From Dokdonella_A ginsengisoli (GTDB taxonomy: Bacteria; Pseudomonadota; Gammaproteobacteria; Xanthomonadales; Rhodanobacteraceae), in assembly GCF_042652785.1 (NCBI RefSeq), contig NZ_JBHSHD010000010.1, positions 124,001 through 188,000 of the forward strand: 64,000 nt of DNA. Direction: 5' to 3'. This document shows positions 34,701 to 41,850 of this stretch, one piece after another. The notes under the pieces were generated by a model. It had not been told where the DNA came from, made no database searches, and was given only the letters and a program-made list of their open reading frames with translations. Position 1 is the first letter of the stretch. The number at the start of each line of letters is the position of its first letter. A program made the translations under genes and the position numbers.

Positions 34701-36672
34701 GATCAACGGCCAGGCGGCGGACATCCAGGTCGTGAAGACGGTCGACGAGCCGGCGCCGCCGGTGAACGAGCAGGTGACCTACACGGTGACGGTGATCAAC
34801 AACGGCCCGAGCGCGGCCACCCGCGTGACGGCGACCGATGCGCTGCCGGCGGGCCTGAGTTTCGTCGGCGCGACGGCGAGCCAGGGGACGTACGACGAGG
34901 TGACCGGCGTGTGGACGATCGGCGATCTCGCGGCGAGCGGCGACGGCGCATCGGCGACGCTGACGATCGCGGCGACCGTGAACGCCGACCAGGCCGGCAC
35001 GACGATCACGAACTGGGCGGCGAGCGCGGGCGGCGACCAGACCGATCCGGTGCCGGGCAACAACGAGGACGGCGTCGAGATCGTGCCGCAGGGACGGGCG
35101 GACGTGTCGGTGGTGAAAAGCGGTCCGGCCAGCGCCACGCCGGGCACGGATGTGACCTACTCGATCGTGGTGCGCAACGCCGGCCCGGGCAGCGCCGGCC
35201 GCGTGAGCCTGGCCGATCCGACGCCGGCCGGCCTGAGCCTGGTTTCGGCGGACGCGCCATGCGTGACCGGTTTCCCGTGCGATCTGGGCGATCTCGCCGC
35301 CGGAGACAGCGTGACGGTGACCGTCACCTACGCGGTGCCGTCCGGCTACGCCGGTGCAGACCCGATCGCGAACACGGCGACGGCGACCAGCCCGACCGAA
35401 GATCCCGATCCCGACAACAACACCAGCACGGCGACGACACCGGTCGCGCACAGCGCGAACCTGCAGCTGACGAAGACCGCTCCGGCCACGGTGACGGCGG
35501 CCGGCACGATCGTCTACACGCTGGTGATCGGCAATGCCGGCCCCGGCGACGCGGACGGCGCCACGGTGAGCGATCCGCTGCCGGCGGGCCTGACCGGCGT
35601 CAGCGTCGCCTGCGGCGGCGAAGCCGGCGGTGCGGTGTGCGGCACGTTCGACGCCAGCGTCGCCGGCTCGATCGCGACCCTGCCGGCCGGCGGTCGCGCA
35701 ACGGTCACGATCACGGCGACGGCGCCGGACGAGGTGACCACGCTGCGCAACACGGCGACGGTGACGCCGCCGGCCGGCGTCACCGATCCGGACACCGGCG
35801 ACAATCACGACAGCGCCGACACCGAGGTCGTTCGCGCTTCGCGCTCGGCCGATCTGAGCGTGATCAAGACCGGCCCCGCCGGTGCGACGGCGGGCGGCGA
35901 GGTCGCGTACACGCTGCGCGTGCGAAACGACGGCCCCGACGTGGCCGAAGCCGTGACGCTCGACGATCCGACGCCGGCGGGCTTGACGTTCGTGTCCGCC
36001 GGCGCCCCGTGCGCGGATGGTTTCCCGTGCGCGCTCGGCGATCTCGCCGCCGGTGGCAGGGTAGAGGTCGCGGTGACGTTCGCGGTGCCGGCGACGGCGT
36101 CCGGATCGATCGAGAACACCGCGACGGTATCGAGTCCGACGCCCGATCCCGATTCCGGCGGCAACACCAGCACGGTGCGCACGCCGGTCGTTCCGCTCGT
36201 ACCGGACACGGCCGACCTGCTCGTGAACAAGACCGGCCCGGCCAGCGTGCCGGCGGGCGGCACGCTGAGCTACACGATCACCGTCACCAATCGCGGTCCC
36301 GCTGCGGTGCCGGATGCGGTGCTGGACGACCCGACGCCGAACGGCCTGGTCTTCGTGTCGGCGACCTCGCCGTGCGAAGGCGGCTTCCCGTGCAGATTGC
36401 CGGCGCTGGCGAACGGCGCCCGCGCGAGCGTCACCGCGACCTACGCGGTGCAGGCAGGATTCCCGGGGCCGATCGCGAACACGGCGACGGTGGAGTCACC
36501 GACGGTGGAGGATCCGACGCCGGGCGACAACGCCGACACGGTGACGACGTCGGTGGGCGCGCAGCCCGAGCCGGCGCTGCCGGTACCGATCGACGCGCGC
36601 TGGATGCTCGCCCTGCTCGGGATGGCGGTGATTCTGGTGGCCGGCACCGGCCTGGGGCGGCGCCGTGGTTGA
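25795..36672 (+). CDS. Giant (3625-residue) DUF11-repeat surface protein with C-terminal sorting-like tail
   Basis: A signal peptide (about 22-40: RALRGVLLGIGLVFVAPAFA) leads to a ~400-residue unique region and then about 25 DUF11-type Ig-like domains of 115-130 residues. Each opens ADLxVxKT and holds (N/S)NAGPS, a DPLPAGL-type motif and a final ANTATVT-DPDxxNN segment. From 28450 the domains recur in a fixed order of seven, three times. The end (residues 3596-3625) is LPVPIDARW, a hydrophobic helix and GRRRG, the layout of an IPTL-CTERM-like/exosortase sorting signal. It is probably a long fibrillar cell-surface protein. ATG 25795 places the signal peptide correctly, although the N-terminal extension before it is long. 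Confidence 0.88.
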   Translation: MTSIDVSKESRSVTTRATPLRALRGVLLGIGLVFVAPAFAVTTSFWANSPGNTNSATAAGIIATVSGVLGVGSCSNAPAGYGQGSLNNTANAAGWYTNPYGNPVTGLPALALVVCFGAQNSAKTVTVTFSKPVDNPVLHLDRLGGNSVSGSTRYANSSSWRLTGATASGNLITLERLSGNPQFIVRPTEFRRSVVYTNGDPVYADAQTECTSNIATQGTACGSIQVTGTGIRSLTFTVTGVAWGGTLNGNDGDLLEMAWSVKGSTIMLRKQTTGGFGSFGFVDDNTTTADIGTSATSSNTTLTTSSGSNPASSGLYRVGDHSRDIVLTETPAADFTLQSATCQDQSGATVPATLSGSALRIAAANYRANQDLVCTFGNAKTSRITLTKTWVAGAPGDTVNLSIAGGSNATPGTSTPEATTAATAIGTAGSKITIEEIFATPARGDDYETSLDCPGAVVGTTTDRRAGTFKMPGTDVTCTFTNARKPNLKVTKASNADPAWAVGQAGAQYTLNVMNQGGMSTSGAVSVVDTLPAEVSANWTNPLATNGWSCTSSGRNVTCRNTTPIAAGGAAGPIVLPVNVVADGDAVNYASVGGGGDPFNGGAPPAPGAGCTDASHCASHATRIDTPASITTVKTLTGINGEAAQAGASVKAGDVLTYTITSTNSGQTAGPTTLTETVPAETTYTGPDAAVWTGCRAGAAAGTSCSATQSVPAEGEATATFTVTVVTPVSANATTLTNRVTSSADEACAACAAGNPVVKPQLSVTKRAAPNPFTVGQSATYTITVANQGEAPTAGSLTISDTLPAGITLARASGGDWSCTGTGALSCVYAGMLAAGASTTLTLEVEVGAGAANGDNTATVSGGGDAGCSSEPRCSASVQVPVNAAADIVLDKTVDNPAPNVGETVTFTITARNDGPSDATGVTVTDALPAGLSFAGATASQGAYDEASGLWTVGALANGAQATLTMTTQVLTAGALSNTATKSAGDQFDPDTSNNAATASVNAQPSADLQVNKTASTTTPNLGDNVSFTITVRNAGPNDATGVIVDDALPAGLNFVSATATVGSYDAETGVWTLGDLADDAEATLTLVATVGMPGELTNTASVAAVDQHDPNPANDSGGVTINGQAADIQVLKTVDEANPARGDTVTFTVTVSNLGPSAATGVRIEDALPAGLTFLGASPSRGAYDQASGLWSLGDLAASGADAVATLTIAARVDTDARVTNTARLDGVDQTDPDPGNNRAEASVTPIASADVSVVKDGPAHATPGTNVTYVIVVSNAGPSAAAQVSLADPTPAGLTFVSATAPCAAGFPCALGDLAAGASARMTVTFAVPPDYAGADPIANTATVTSSTADPDPDNNASTATTPVERSADLQLTKTAPATVTAGDTIRYTLTVSNPGPSHADGTTVSDPLPAGLTDASAVCAGETGGAVCGAFDATVAGTITTLPPGGSVTITITAIAPDEATTLSNTATATPPSGVSDPDPADNQDTADTEVTASANLSVVKTGPAAATAGTEVTYRIVVSNAGPSTAAAVSLADPTPAGLTFVSADAPCAGGFPCDLGDLAAGASATVNVTYAIPPGQTGTIANTASATSPTPDPDGSDDSSTATTELSGVADLRIRKIGPATVQAGGTIRYTLVVSNAGPSDADGATYRDAVPGEITAVTASCRLASGGAVCANPIVAGNTVSGTIPTLPRGGRVVITITGTVPVGAATLTNTASVAAPSDTTDPDPANNTDEVSTEVSAAADIAVTKTVDAADPSVGENVTFTVTARNTGPNDATGVQITDGLPAGLDFVSAVPSRGTYDESTGLWDVGALANGADATLTIVATVMQSGAIVNTATVTASDPFDPDSSNNAGSAGVNAGTLADVQLDKTVDEPAPNVGSNVSYTVTVRNAGPSPATDVNVTDLLPAGLTFVSATASQGAYDEATGLWTVGVLEAGAQATLTIVATVTQAGEITNTATAAAAEEDPNSSNNADGATISGQAADLQVVKTVDESAPPVNSQVTYTVTVTNNGPSAATHVMAVDALPAGLSFVSATPSQGTYDETTGAWTIGDLAASGADAVATLTIVATVNADQAGATIANVASSAGSDQTDPNPANDEGRVEIVPQGRADISVVKDGPVHATPGTNVTYTLVTSNAGPSTAAQVSLADPTPAGLTFVSATAPCASGFPCALGDLAAGAGTTVTVTFAVPSDYAGSDPISNTATVTSATEDPDPDDNASTVTTPVERSADLQLTKTAPATVTAGGTVTYTLVVSNLGPSDADGTTVSDPLPAGLTNATASCAGETGGAVCGAFDATVAGTITTLPPGGSVTITITATAPNEATTLRNTATATPPSSVSDPDPADNQDTADTEVTASANLSVAKTGPAAATAGTEVTYRIVVSNAGPSTAAAVSLADPTPSGLSFVSADAPCAGGFPCDLGDLAAGASATVNVTYAIPPGQSGTIANTASVTSPTPDPDGSDNTSTATTPIARSADVRITKTAAATVTAGGTITYTLVASNEGPSAADGATVDDPLPAGLSDATVSCSGNGGAVCGAFDTSVAGTLAAFPAGASATITITATAPDDAATLSNTARIAPPGGVTDPQPDDNQSTVETAVEASANLSLRKSGPATVVSGGTITYTLRIANAGPSAANGATYSDALPSGITGVAASCGSATDGAVCAAPNVAGNTVSGSVPTLPSGGAVTITITGTAPVGAQTLTNTASVVAPGGTTDPDPADNTDEATTEVDSAADIAVSKTVDEAAPNVGEDVTFIVTATNRGPDDATGVEITDGLPLGLAFVSATASQGAYDDATGLWTVGALANGASATLQITATVTQPGAIVNTATRTGGDQLDPDTSNNAGSAGVNAGTLADLQLDKTVDEVAPNVGSNVTYTVRVRNAGPSPATAVNVTDELPEGLSFVSATPGPGTYDESTGLWTIGDLAVDAEATLTIVATVTQPDAITNSATAAAAETDPDLSNNADGVTINGQAADIQVVKTVDEPAPPVNEQVTYTVTVINNGPSAATRVTATDALPAGLSFVGATASQGTYDEVTGVWTIGDLAASGDGASATLTIAATVNADQAGTTITNWAASAGGDQTDPVPGNNEDGVEIVPQGRADVSVVKSGPASATPGTDVTYSIVVRNAGPGSAGRVSLADPTPAGLSLVSADAPCVTGFPCDLGDLAAGDSVTVTVTYAVPSGYAGADPIANTATATSPTEDPDPDNNTSTATTPVAHSANLQLTKTAPATVTAAGTIVYTLVIGNAGPGDADGATVSDPLPAGLTGVSVACGGEAGGAVCGTFDASVAGSIATLPAGGRATVTITATAPDEVTTLRNTATVTPPAGVTDPDTGDNHDSADTEVVRASRSADLSVIKTGPAGATAGGEVAYTLRVRNDGPDVAEAVTLDDPTPAGLTFVSAGAPCADGFPCALGDLAAGGRVEVAVTFAVPATASGSIENTATVSSPTPDPDSGGNTSTVRTPVVPLVPDTADLLVNKTGPASVPAGGTLSYTITVTNRGPAAVPDAVLDDPTPNGLVFVSATSPCEGGFPCRLPALANGARASVTATYAVQAGFPGPIANTATVESPTVEDPTPGDNADTVTTSVGAQPEPALPVPIDARWMLALLGMAVILVAGTGLGRRRG
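28450..36210 (+). repeat. Three copies of a seven-domain cassette inside the DUF11 gene
   Basis: Domain types A-G recur: copy 1 at 28450-31029 (A-B-C-D-E-F-G), copy 2 at 31030-33996 (A-B-C-D-E-F-E'-G), copy 3 at 33997-36210 (A-B-C-D-E-F, then a D/F-like domain from 36211). For example, type C always has two extra residues in its LAASGADA region and type G alone has the NTVSGxxPTLP text. The cassette boundaries coincide with ADIxVxKTVD openings. Confidence 0.85.
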
Positions 36673-36674
36673 GT

Positions 36675-36709
36675 GTCTTCCGGCCGCCGTCGTCGGCGGC
36701 CGGGAAGAC
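36675..36709 (+). terminator. Hairpin after the giant DUF11 gene
   Basis: GTCTTCCGGCCGCC (36675-36688) pairs with 36695-36709 over 14 bp with one bulge, beginning 3 bp after the stop. No T-run follows. It also faces the end of the convergent SnoaL-like gene. Confidence 0.5.
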
Positions 36710-36753
36710 CGGACGCAAGCACGCCGCCGCGGCGGCGGCGCACGCACCGTGTC

Positions 36754-37218
36754 CTAGAACATCGTGTTGTCGTTGGCGGCCTTTTCCGGGACCGTCTGCA
36801 CGACGTCCCAATGCTCGACGATCTTTCCGTCCTTCACGCGGAAGATGTCGACCACGGCCGAACCGCGGTCGCCGGGGCGCTGGGTCGCGTGCACGTGCAG
36901 GTACACCAGGTCGCCGTCGGTGGCGCTGCGCACGATGCGCGAACGCCGCTGAGGGTTTTCCGCGAAGGTCCTGGCGAAGAACGAAACGAACGGCTGCTTG
37001 CCGTCGGGGACGTGGGGATTGTGCTGCCGGTAGTCGTCCGCGACGACCTGCGCGGCATCGACGTCGTGGCGGTTGAAGAAGCGGTCGTAGAACTCGACCA
37101 CCAGCTTGCGGTTGGACTCTTCCGAAGCGAGGTCGCGTTCCGCCGCAGCGGCAGGACCTGCGCCGCCGGTCGCGGCGAACGCGATCGCGACGATCGCGGA
37201 TTTCCACAGCCAGATCAT
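36754..37218 (-). CDS. Exported SnoaL/NTF2-like protein
   Basis: The 154-residue protein has a signal peptide (MIWLWKSAIVAIAFAATGGA, cleavage near AAAA-ERD) and an NTF2-like domain with typical text: LVVEFYDRFFNRHDVDAAQ, YRQHNPHVPDGK and VVDIFRVKDGKIVEHWDVVQ. This is the SnoaL-like predicted ester cyclase group, usually of unknown role and periplasmic here. Start M at 37218 has a strong AAGGAGG before it. The gene is convergent with the DUF11 gene and divergent from the subtilase gene. Confidence 0.87.
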   Translation of the reverse strand: MIWLWKSAIVAIAFAATGGAGPAAAAERDLASEESNRKLVVEFYDRFFNRHDVDAAQVVADDYRQHNPHVPDGKQPFVSFFARTFAENPQRRSRIVRSATDGDLVYLHVHATQRPGDRGSAVVDIFRVKDGKIVEHWDVVQTVPEKAANDNTMF

Positions 37219-37708
37219 GGGCCATCCTCCTTGTTGCCGTGCTGCGGCCGAAGAATCGCACGGTTTTCCGGCGCGATTCCAGCGCATCCGGCGAGCGGGA
37301 CGCAGCCGCGTCCGCACACCCGCCGGATGCACGAACCGGCGCGGTCGCTTGCGCACCCGCGTCCAGCCCGCTGGGTCGTCGCGCGGGAGCGGGCTGGACT
37401 AAACGGACCATTTGTACAGCGCAGCCGCGAGCATTTCAGGTACAACGAACCGGACCGGAATTGCGCCCTTCGCCGGGCCGGGGCCGGTTCGAAAGCATTC
37501 GAACTCGGGGGAAGTCGATTCACGTCGTCGTACCGTTCGACGGATCATGCGCAGGCCACCGGAACGCATCGCGTCCGCGCCCGCCGGTGGCAGCACCGGC
37601 CGTGACGATCCGCTCGACGTACCTGCGATTCCCACACTGGTTTTCTCGATCGTGCGGCGGAATCGCCGCCGCACGGGGTTTCATCGTGACTGTGCTGGAG
37701 ATGTGAAG
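37219..37708. other. Gap between divergent SnoaL-like and subtilase genes
   Basis: In 490 bp no gene was recognised. Open frames upstream of the subtilase lack family similarity and precede its signal peptide. The AT-richer stretch 37410-37470 may hold promoters. Confidence 0.5.
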
Positions 37709-40708
37709 ATGAAGAAATTCGTACGTGTGAACGCGCTGGCATCCGCCGTCGGCGTGGCGTTGTTGGGGGGCATGGGATTCTCGTCCACCGTTGTCGCGGC
37801 GCAGCCCGCGCTGAGCGCGCAAACCGCCGCCGCCGGCGGTGTCGAGGTCAGCAGTGTCGGCAGCTACCTCATCACGTTCGCCGAGCCGGGCCTGCTGCAC
37901 TATTCCGGTGACGTGGCCGGCCTGGCCGCCACCGCACCGAAGACCGTCGGCACGCGCAAGCTCGACGTGAACTCGTCCGCATCGCGCAGCTACGCCAAGC
38001 ATCTCGAGACGCAGCGCGCCGTGCACGTCACGGCCATCGAGAACCTGCTCGGCCGTCCGCTGCGCGTGAGCCATACCTACGGCATCGTCCGCAACGGCAT
38101 CTCCGCCGCGCTCAGCCCCGACGAACTGGCCAAGGTCGCTTCGGCGCCGGGCGTGGTTTCGGTCAAGCCGGTGCGCGTGTTCCAGCCCGACACGTTCCGC
38201 GGCCCGACGTTCATCGGCGCCAACACGATCTGGGACGGCAGCGGCGTGCCCGGCGGCACCGGCACCAAGGGCCAGGGCATCAAGGTCGGCATCATCGATA
38301 CCGGCACCAATACCGCCCATCCGTCGTTCGCCAACGACGAGACCTGCGGTTTCAGCCAGGCCAATCCGAAGCTGCACGCGTTCGACTGCAACACCAGCAG
38401 CGCCGGCGTGTGCAACGGGCCGACGCCGAACGCGCAGTCGAGCGGACACGGCGTGCACACCTCGAGCACGGCCGCCGGCAACACGATCGACAACACCGCA
38501 GATCCCGGCCCGCTGCTGCCGGACGGCGTCAGCATGTCCGGCGTGGCGCCGTGCGCGGCGGTGTACTCCTACCGCGTGGAAAGCGCCAACGGAGATCTCA
38601 GCAACGCCGCCATCAACGCCGCCATCGAAAGCCTCGTGGCCGACCAGATCGACGTGGTGAACTACTCGATCGGCCCGGGCTGCGCGAACGGTACGCCGTG
38701 GCAGGACGAGGACCGCGACTTCCTCGACGCGATCAACGGCGACGTCTTCGTCGCCGCCTCCGCCGGCAACACGCGGACCGGCTGCGTCAACGATCCGATC
38801 GGCCGCGTTTCGCACATGGGTCCGTGGATGCTGACGGTGGCCGCCTCGTCGCAGGACGAGACCTTCCTGCCGCGCCTGGAGGTGACCGGCCCCGGCACGC
38901 CGCCGGCGAACGTCCAGAGCATTCCGATCAGCCCGGGCAGCACCACGATCGTTTCGACCACGCCGCCGCTGAACGACTATCCGCTGCGCACGTATCCGGC
39001 CAACCTGTCCGGCTGTACCGACACCGGCGGCTTCCCGGCGAACTACTTCACCGGTTCGATCGCCGTGGTGCGCCGTGGTTTCCAGGCGCCCGGCACCACC
39101 GCCTGCGGCTTCATCGAGAAGGTCAACAACGCGGCCGCGGCCGGCGCGACGATGGTCATCGTCGCGAACAACCAGGACCAGATCATCTCGATGGACACGA
39201 CGGGAACCACGACTCCATCGTTCTCGCTCGATACCCTGGCCCAGTCGGATGCCCTGATCGCGTTCGTCAGCGCCAACCTCGGTTCGGCGCCGAATGCCGA
39301 CACGATCTTCGCCGACGGTTTCGATCCGGCGACGAATGCGATCGGCGACTTCAAGCAGGGCGTGATCACCGAAGGACAGGGCGACGTGCTCGGCGGCTTC
39401 AGCAAGCGCGGACCGACGCCGGGCATCTACGCCGACCTGACCAAGCCGGACATCACCGGCCCGGGCATCGACATCCTCGCCGCCGGACGCGTGGCCGACG
39501 GCAACTACTTCCTCAACAGCGGCACCTCGATGTCGAGCCCGCATCTGGCCGGCGCCGCGGCGCTGGTGCGTGCGGCGCGGCCGGAATGGTCCGTGGCCCA
39601 GGTCAAGTCCGCGCTGCAGACCACCGCCAAGTCGGCCGGTTTCCAGGAAGACGGCACCACGTCGTGGAATGCCGACCAGGTCGGCAGCGGTCGCGTCGAC
39701 CTGAGCAAGGCGGCCAAGGCCGGGCTCACGCTGGACGAGACGTACCAGAACTTCATCGACGCCAATCCGAACGGCGGCTCGATCGACGTCAAGGACCTCA
39801 ACATCGCCTCCGTGCGCGACATGGAATGCGCGGCGACCTGCACCTGGACGCGCAAGGTCAAGAACAGCATGTCGACGGCCGGAACCTGGAACGCGTCGGG
39901 CACCGGCGACGGCTTCACGCTGTCCGTCACGCCGGCCACGTTCAACCTGGCGCCGGGCGCGGAGCAGGAGCTGACGATCACGGCGACGCCGAGCGGCACG
40001 CTGACGGCGATCAAGTTCGGCGAGGTCAAGCTGGTCGAGGCCAGCGGCCAGTCGCCGGACCAGCACCTCTCGGCGGCGGTGAAGAGCGGCAGCGGCACGC
40101 CGCCCGACGGCATCTCCCTGCAGGTCGACAGCTGGAACACCGGCGGCTCGCTCGGCGCGGTCGGCGCGGGCGCGGGCAACTACTTCGTCTGGTTGAACCG
40201 CTTCACGCCGGATGCGGCGGACTATCCGTTCACGCTGGACAGCGTGCAGACGGTATTCGTCGGCAACCTCAGCGGCGGCGGCGTCGGTGCCGTGGTCGGC
40301 GAGACGTTCGACATCTACGTGTACCAGGACGACGACAACGATCCGTCCAACGGCGCCACGCTGGTCGGCTCGATGCAGAACATCGCCGTGGCCTCGCCGC
40401 TGGCGTCGCTGCAGACGATCACGCTGCCGGCCGGGGGCTTCGAGCTCGACGGTCCGGGCGACGTCCTCATCGCCATGGTGTACCGCGGCACGACGGGCGG
40501 CAGCCCGGCGTCGAACGACCGCAGCACCAGCGACTCCGGGCGCTCGTGGCTCGGCGACATCGTCGACGCGCCGCCGGTCGATCCGGACCTGGCCGGGCAG
40601 AACATGCAGCTCGTCTCGGACGTGATCGCCGGCTACACGGCCAACTTCGTCATTCGCGGCCACGGTGTGAACGGCGAAGGCAAGCAGGTGACGCTGGTCA
40701 ACCCGTAA
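37709..40708 (+). CDS. Secreted subtilisin-like serine protease (S8) with PA domain
   Basis: The 999-residue protein has a signal peptide (MKKFVRVNALASAVGVALLG...VVAA), an inhibitor-I9-type propeptide (about 45-155), a catalytic domain with Asp197 (GIIDTGTNTAHPS), His247 (SGHGVHTSS) and Ser607 (GTSMSSPHLAGAAAL), and a PA domain inserted between His and Ser (about 425-520). A C-terminal fibronectin-III-like and beta-sandwich region runs from about 680. DTIFADGFD (531-539) sits at the end of the PA insert. ATG 37709 is chosen for its signal peptide, although the frame is open further upstream. It is probably exported by type II secretion and self-processed. A strong terminator follows. Confidence 0.93.
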   Translation: MKKFVRVNALASAVGVALLGGMGFSSTVVAAQPALSAQTAAAGGVEVSSVGSYLITFAEPGLLHYSGDVAGLAATAPKTVGTRKLDVNSSASRSYAKHLETQRAVHVTAIENLLGRPLRVSHTYGIVRNGISAALSPDELAKVASAPGVVSVKPVRVFQPDTFRGPTFIGANTIWDGSGVPGGTGTKGQGIKVGIIDTGTNTAHPSFANDETCGFSQANPKLHAFDCNTSSAGVCNGPTPNAQSSGHGVHTSSTAAGNTIDNTADPGPLLPDGVSMSGVAPCAAVYSYRVESANGDLSNAAINAAIESLVADQIDVVNYSIGPGCANGTPWQDEDRDFLDAINGDVFVAASAGNTRTGCVNDPIGRVSHMGPWMLTVAASSQDETFLPRLEVTGPGTPPANVQSIPISPGSTTIVSTTPPLNDYPLRTYPANLSGCTDTGGFPANYFTGSIAVVRRGFQAPGTTACGFIEKVNNAAAAGATMVIVANNQDQIISMDTTGTTTPSFSLDTLAQSDALIAFVSANLGSAPNADTIFADGFDPATNAIGDFKQGVITEGQGDVLGGFSKRGPTPGIYADLTKPDITGPGIDILAAGRVADGNYFLNSGTSMSSPHLAGAAALVRAARPEWSVAQVKSALQTTAKSAGFQEDGTTSWNADQVGSGRVDLSKAAKAGLTLDETYQNFIDANPNGGSIDVKDLNIASVRDMECAATCTWTRKVKNSMSTAGTWNASGTGDGFTLSVTPATFNLAPGAEQELTITATPSGTLTAIKFGEVKLVEASGQSPDQHLSAAVKSGSGTPPDGISLQVDSWNTGGSLGAVGAGAGNYFVWLNRFTPDAADYPFTLDSVQTVFVGNLSGGGVGAVVGETFDIYVYQDDDNDPSNGATLVGSMQNIAVASPLASLQTITLPAGGFELDGPGDVLIAMVYRGTTGGSPASNDRSTSDSGRSWLGDIVDAPPVDPDLAGQNMQLVSDVIAGYTANFVIRGHGVNGEGKQVTLVNP

Positions 40709-40730
40709 TATCGTTTCATCGGAAGTCGAA

Positions 40731-40763
40731 GCCGGCGCGGAGTTTCGCGCCGGCTTTTTTTTT
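40731..40763 (+). terminator. Rho-independent terminator of the subtilase gene
   Basis: GCCGGCGCG (40731-40739), a 6-base loop and CGCGCCGGC (40746-40754) are followed by nine T residues. It begins 22 bp after the stop. Confidence 0.93.
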
Positions 40764-40776
40764 GCACCGAGCCCGC

Positions 40777-41274
40777 TCAGGACGTCAGGCTGAGGTGATC
40801 GAACGGAAGCGGCCGGGTTCCGGCCTCGATCAGTGCGGTTTCCGCTGCGGCCAGCGATTGCCTGTCGCCGTCGATCACGACGAGGATCCGGCCGCGCTCG
40901 ATCTCGTGCTCGAACTGGCGCCGCACCTCGTTCGGGATCGCCGAGCCGATCAGCGCGGACGACGAGGTACCGACCATCGCGCCGATCGCGGTGAGCAGGG
41001 CGGCGCCGCCGATCGTCATGCCGATCGCTGGCACCAGGATCGCCACCAGGCCCGCGACCAGACCGATCGCGCCGCCCTCGGCGGCGCCGCGGATCGCCGC
41101 GGGAATGGTGTCGGTGGTCGCGTCGAGCCGCTCGGCCGGAATCGATTCGAGTTCGACGTCCGCGCGCGTGATCAGCGAGATGCATCCGTTCTGGATGCCG
41201 CTCGCGCGCGCCGCCTCGATCGCCGTTTTCGCCGTGGCCAGATCCGCTGCACTGAACACGCGTCGATGTTTCAT
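40777..41274 (-). CDS. Glycine-rich membrane-associated stress-type protein (DUF1269-like)
   Basis: The 165-residue protein has a soluble N-terminal part (SAADLATAKTAIEAARASGI, reminiscent of general-stress 17M-like modules), a Gly/Ala-rich hydrophobic hairpin (about 66-110; EGGAIGLVAGLVAILVPAIG then GAALLTAIGAMVG), and a C-terminal alpha/beta segment (RILVVIDGDRQSLAAAETAL). GAGGAAG precedes the start. This layout resembles DUF1269-type membrane proteins of stress operons. Its place beside the DUF3247 gene and the NHEJ block suggests a stress role; the molecular function is unknown. Confidence 0.65.
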   Translation of the reverse strand: MKHRRVFSAADLATAKTAIEAARASGIQNGCISLITRADVELESIPAERLDATTDTIPAAIRGAAEGGAIGLVAGLVAILVPAIGMTIGGAALLTAIGAMVGTSSSALIGSAIPNEVRRQFEHEIERGRILVVIDGDRQSLAAAETALIEAGTRPLPFDHLSLTS

Positions 41275-41335
41275 GGCTTCCTCGCGATTCTGGTGCCTCC
41301 CTGCGTTGGGGCCGCAGACGCGGGTGCGCCGCGGT

Positions 41336-41629
41336 TCATCCGCCCGGTTCGTCCAGCGATTCCACCCTGCGGATGTCGGTGAGCCACAGGTCGGCGTCCC
41401 ACGGCGGCGCTGCGGGATCGTCGATGCGCACCACCGCGTTGAGGCCCTCCCTGCCGTCGCCGTCCTCGAACACCTGCATCGCCGGCCGTTCCACCACCGT
41501 GCCGGTCAGGACCTGTCCGTTGCGTTCGACGATGCGCACGCGCCCGCCGCTCGGCAGCTCGGTGATCAGACGCGTGATCCGGCGGATTTCCCGCGGATGC
41601 GTGCAGACGGTTTTGGCGGTCCGGCTCAT
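41336..41629 (-). CDS. DUF3247 family protein
   Basis: The 97-residue protein has THPREIRRITRLITELPSGG, RVRIVERNGQVLTGTV, the VxERPAMQVFEDGDGREG segment and NAVVRIDDP, with a final WDADLWLTDIRRV. These match DUF3247, a small family I know from Xanthomonadaceae, with an SH3-like/Sm-like barrel appearance. Start M at 41629 fits homologue N-termini, but the Shine-Dalgarno is weak. It is divergent from the sigma-54-promoted NHEJ unit, and its upstream region contains the AT-rich element at 41696-41708. Function is unknown. Confidence 0.8.
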   Translation of the reverse strand: MSRTAKTVCTHPREIRRITRLITELPSGGRVRIVERNGQVLTGTVVERPAMQVFEDGDGREGLNAVVRIDDPAAPPWDADLWLTDIRRVESLDEPGG

Positions 41630-41695
41630 GCGTGCATCAGGCGCCTGCGGCGAGGAACCCGCGCTGAACTTGCGCGGACGATTCGTTCTGCGAGT

Positions 41696-41708
41696 GAAAA
41701 TTTTTCCC
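41696..41708. promoter_or_regulatory. Putative upstream activator site of the NHEJ unit
   Basis: GAAAATTTTTCCC lies 53 bp before the -24 element at 41762. A near-identical element (GGAAATTTGTTCCC, 46007-46020) lies 63 bp before the other sigma-54 promoter. The 10-bp difference in spacing equals about one helical turn. Both contain a GRAA/TTCC dyad, suiting a dimeric enhancer-binding protein. Confidence 0.5.
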
Positions 41709-41761
41709 GCTGCAGGCACGTGCGCGGTGTCCGAATCAGTGCGGAAGCCGCATCCCGCGGA

Positions 41762-41777
41762 TGGCATCCGCGTTGCA
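41762..41777 (+). promoter_or_regulatory. Sigma-54 (-24/-12) promoter of the NHEJ unit
   Basis: TGGCATCCGCGTTGCA matches the consensus TGGCACG-N4-TTGCW at all but two positions and has the exact GG-N10-GC spacing. Transcription should start near 41787, 64 bp before the first ATG. The -24 element sits in a perfect inverted repeat (CGCGGAT/ATCCGCG, 41756-41762 and 41766-41772). Confidence 0.75.
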
Positions 41778-41850
41778 GGACATTGGATGCCGGGCAGCCG
41801 TTTTTTTTCGGACCGCGCGGCGAATGCCGGACGATCCGCAGGAGGCCGCC

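Noticed and set aside
28450..36672. CRISPR-like or satellite repeat array
   Set aside because: The periodicity is that of ~115-130-codon coding domains in one uninterrupted frame, with no short identical repeats and spacers.
37412..37708. 99-residue upstream extension of the subtilase
   Set aside because: It would place the signal peptide inside the protein; MKKFVRVNALASAVG at 37709 is a normal export signal.
37520..41185. 1221-codon open frame antisense to the subtilase gene
   Set aside because: Arg/Val/Asp/His-rich shadow; the opposite strand has a complete catalytic triad and a terminator.
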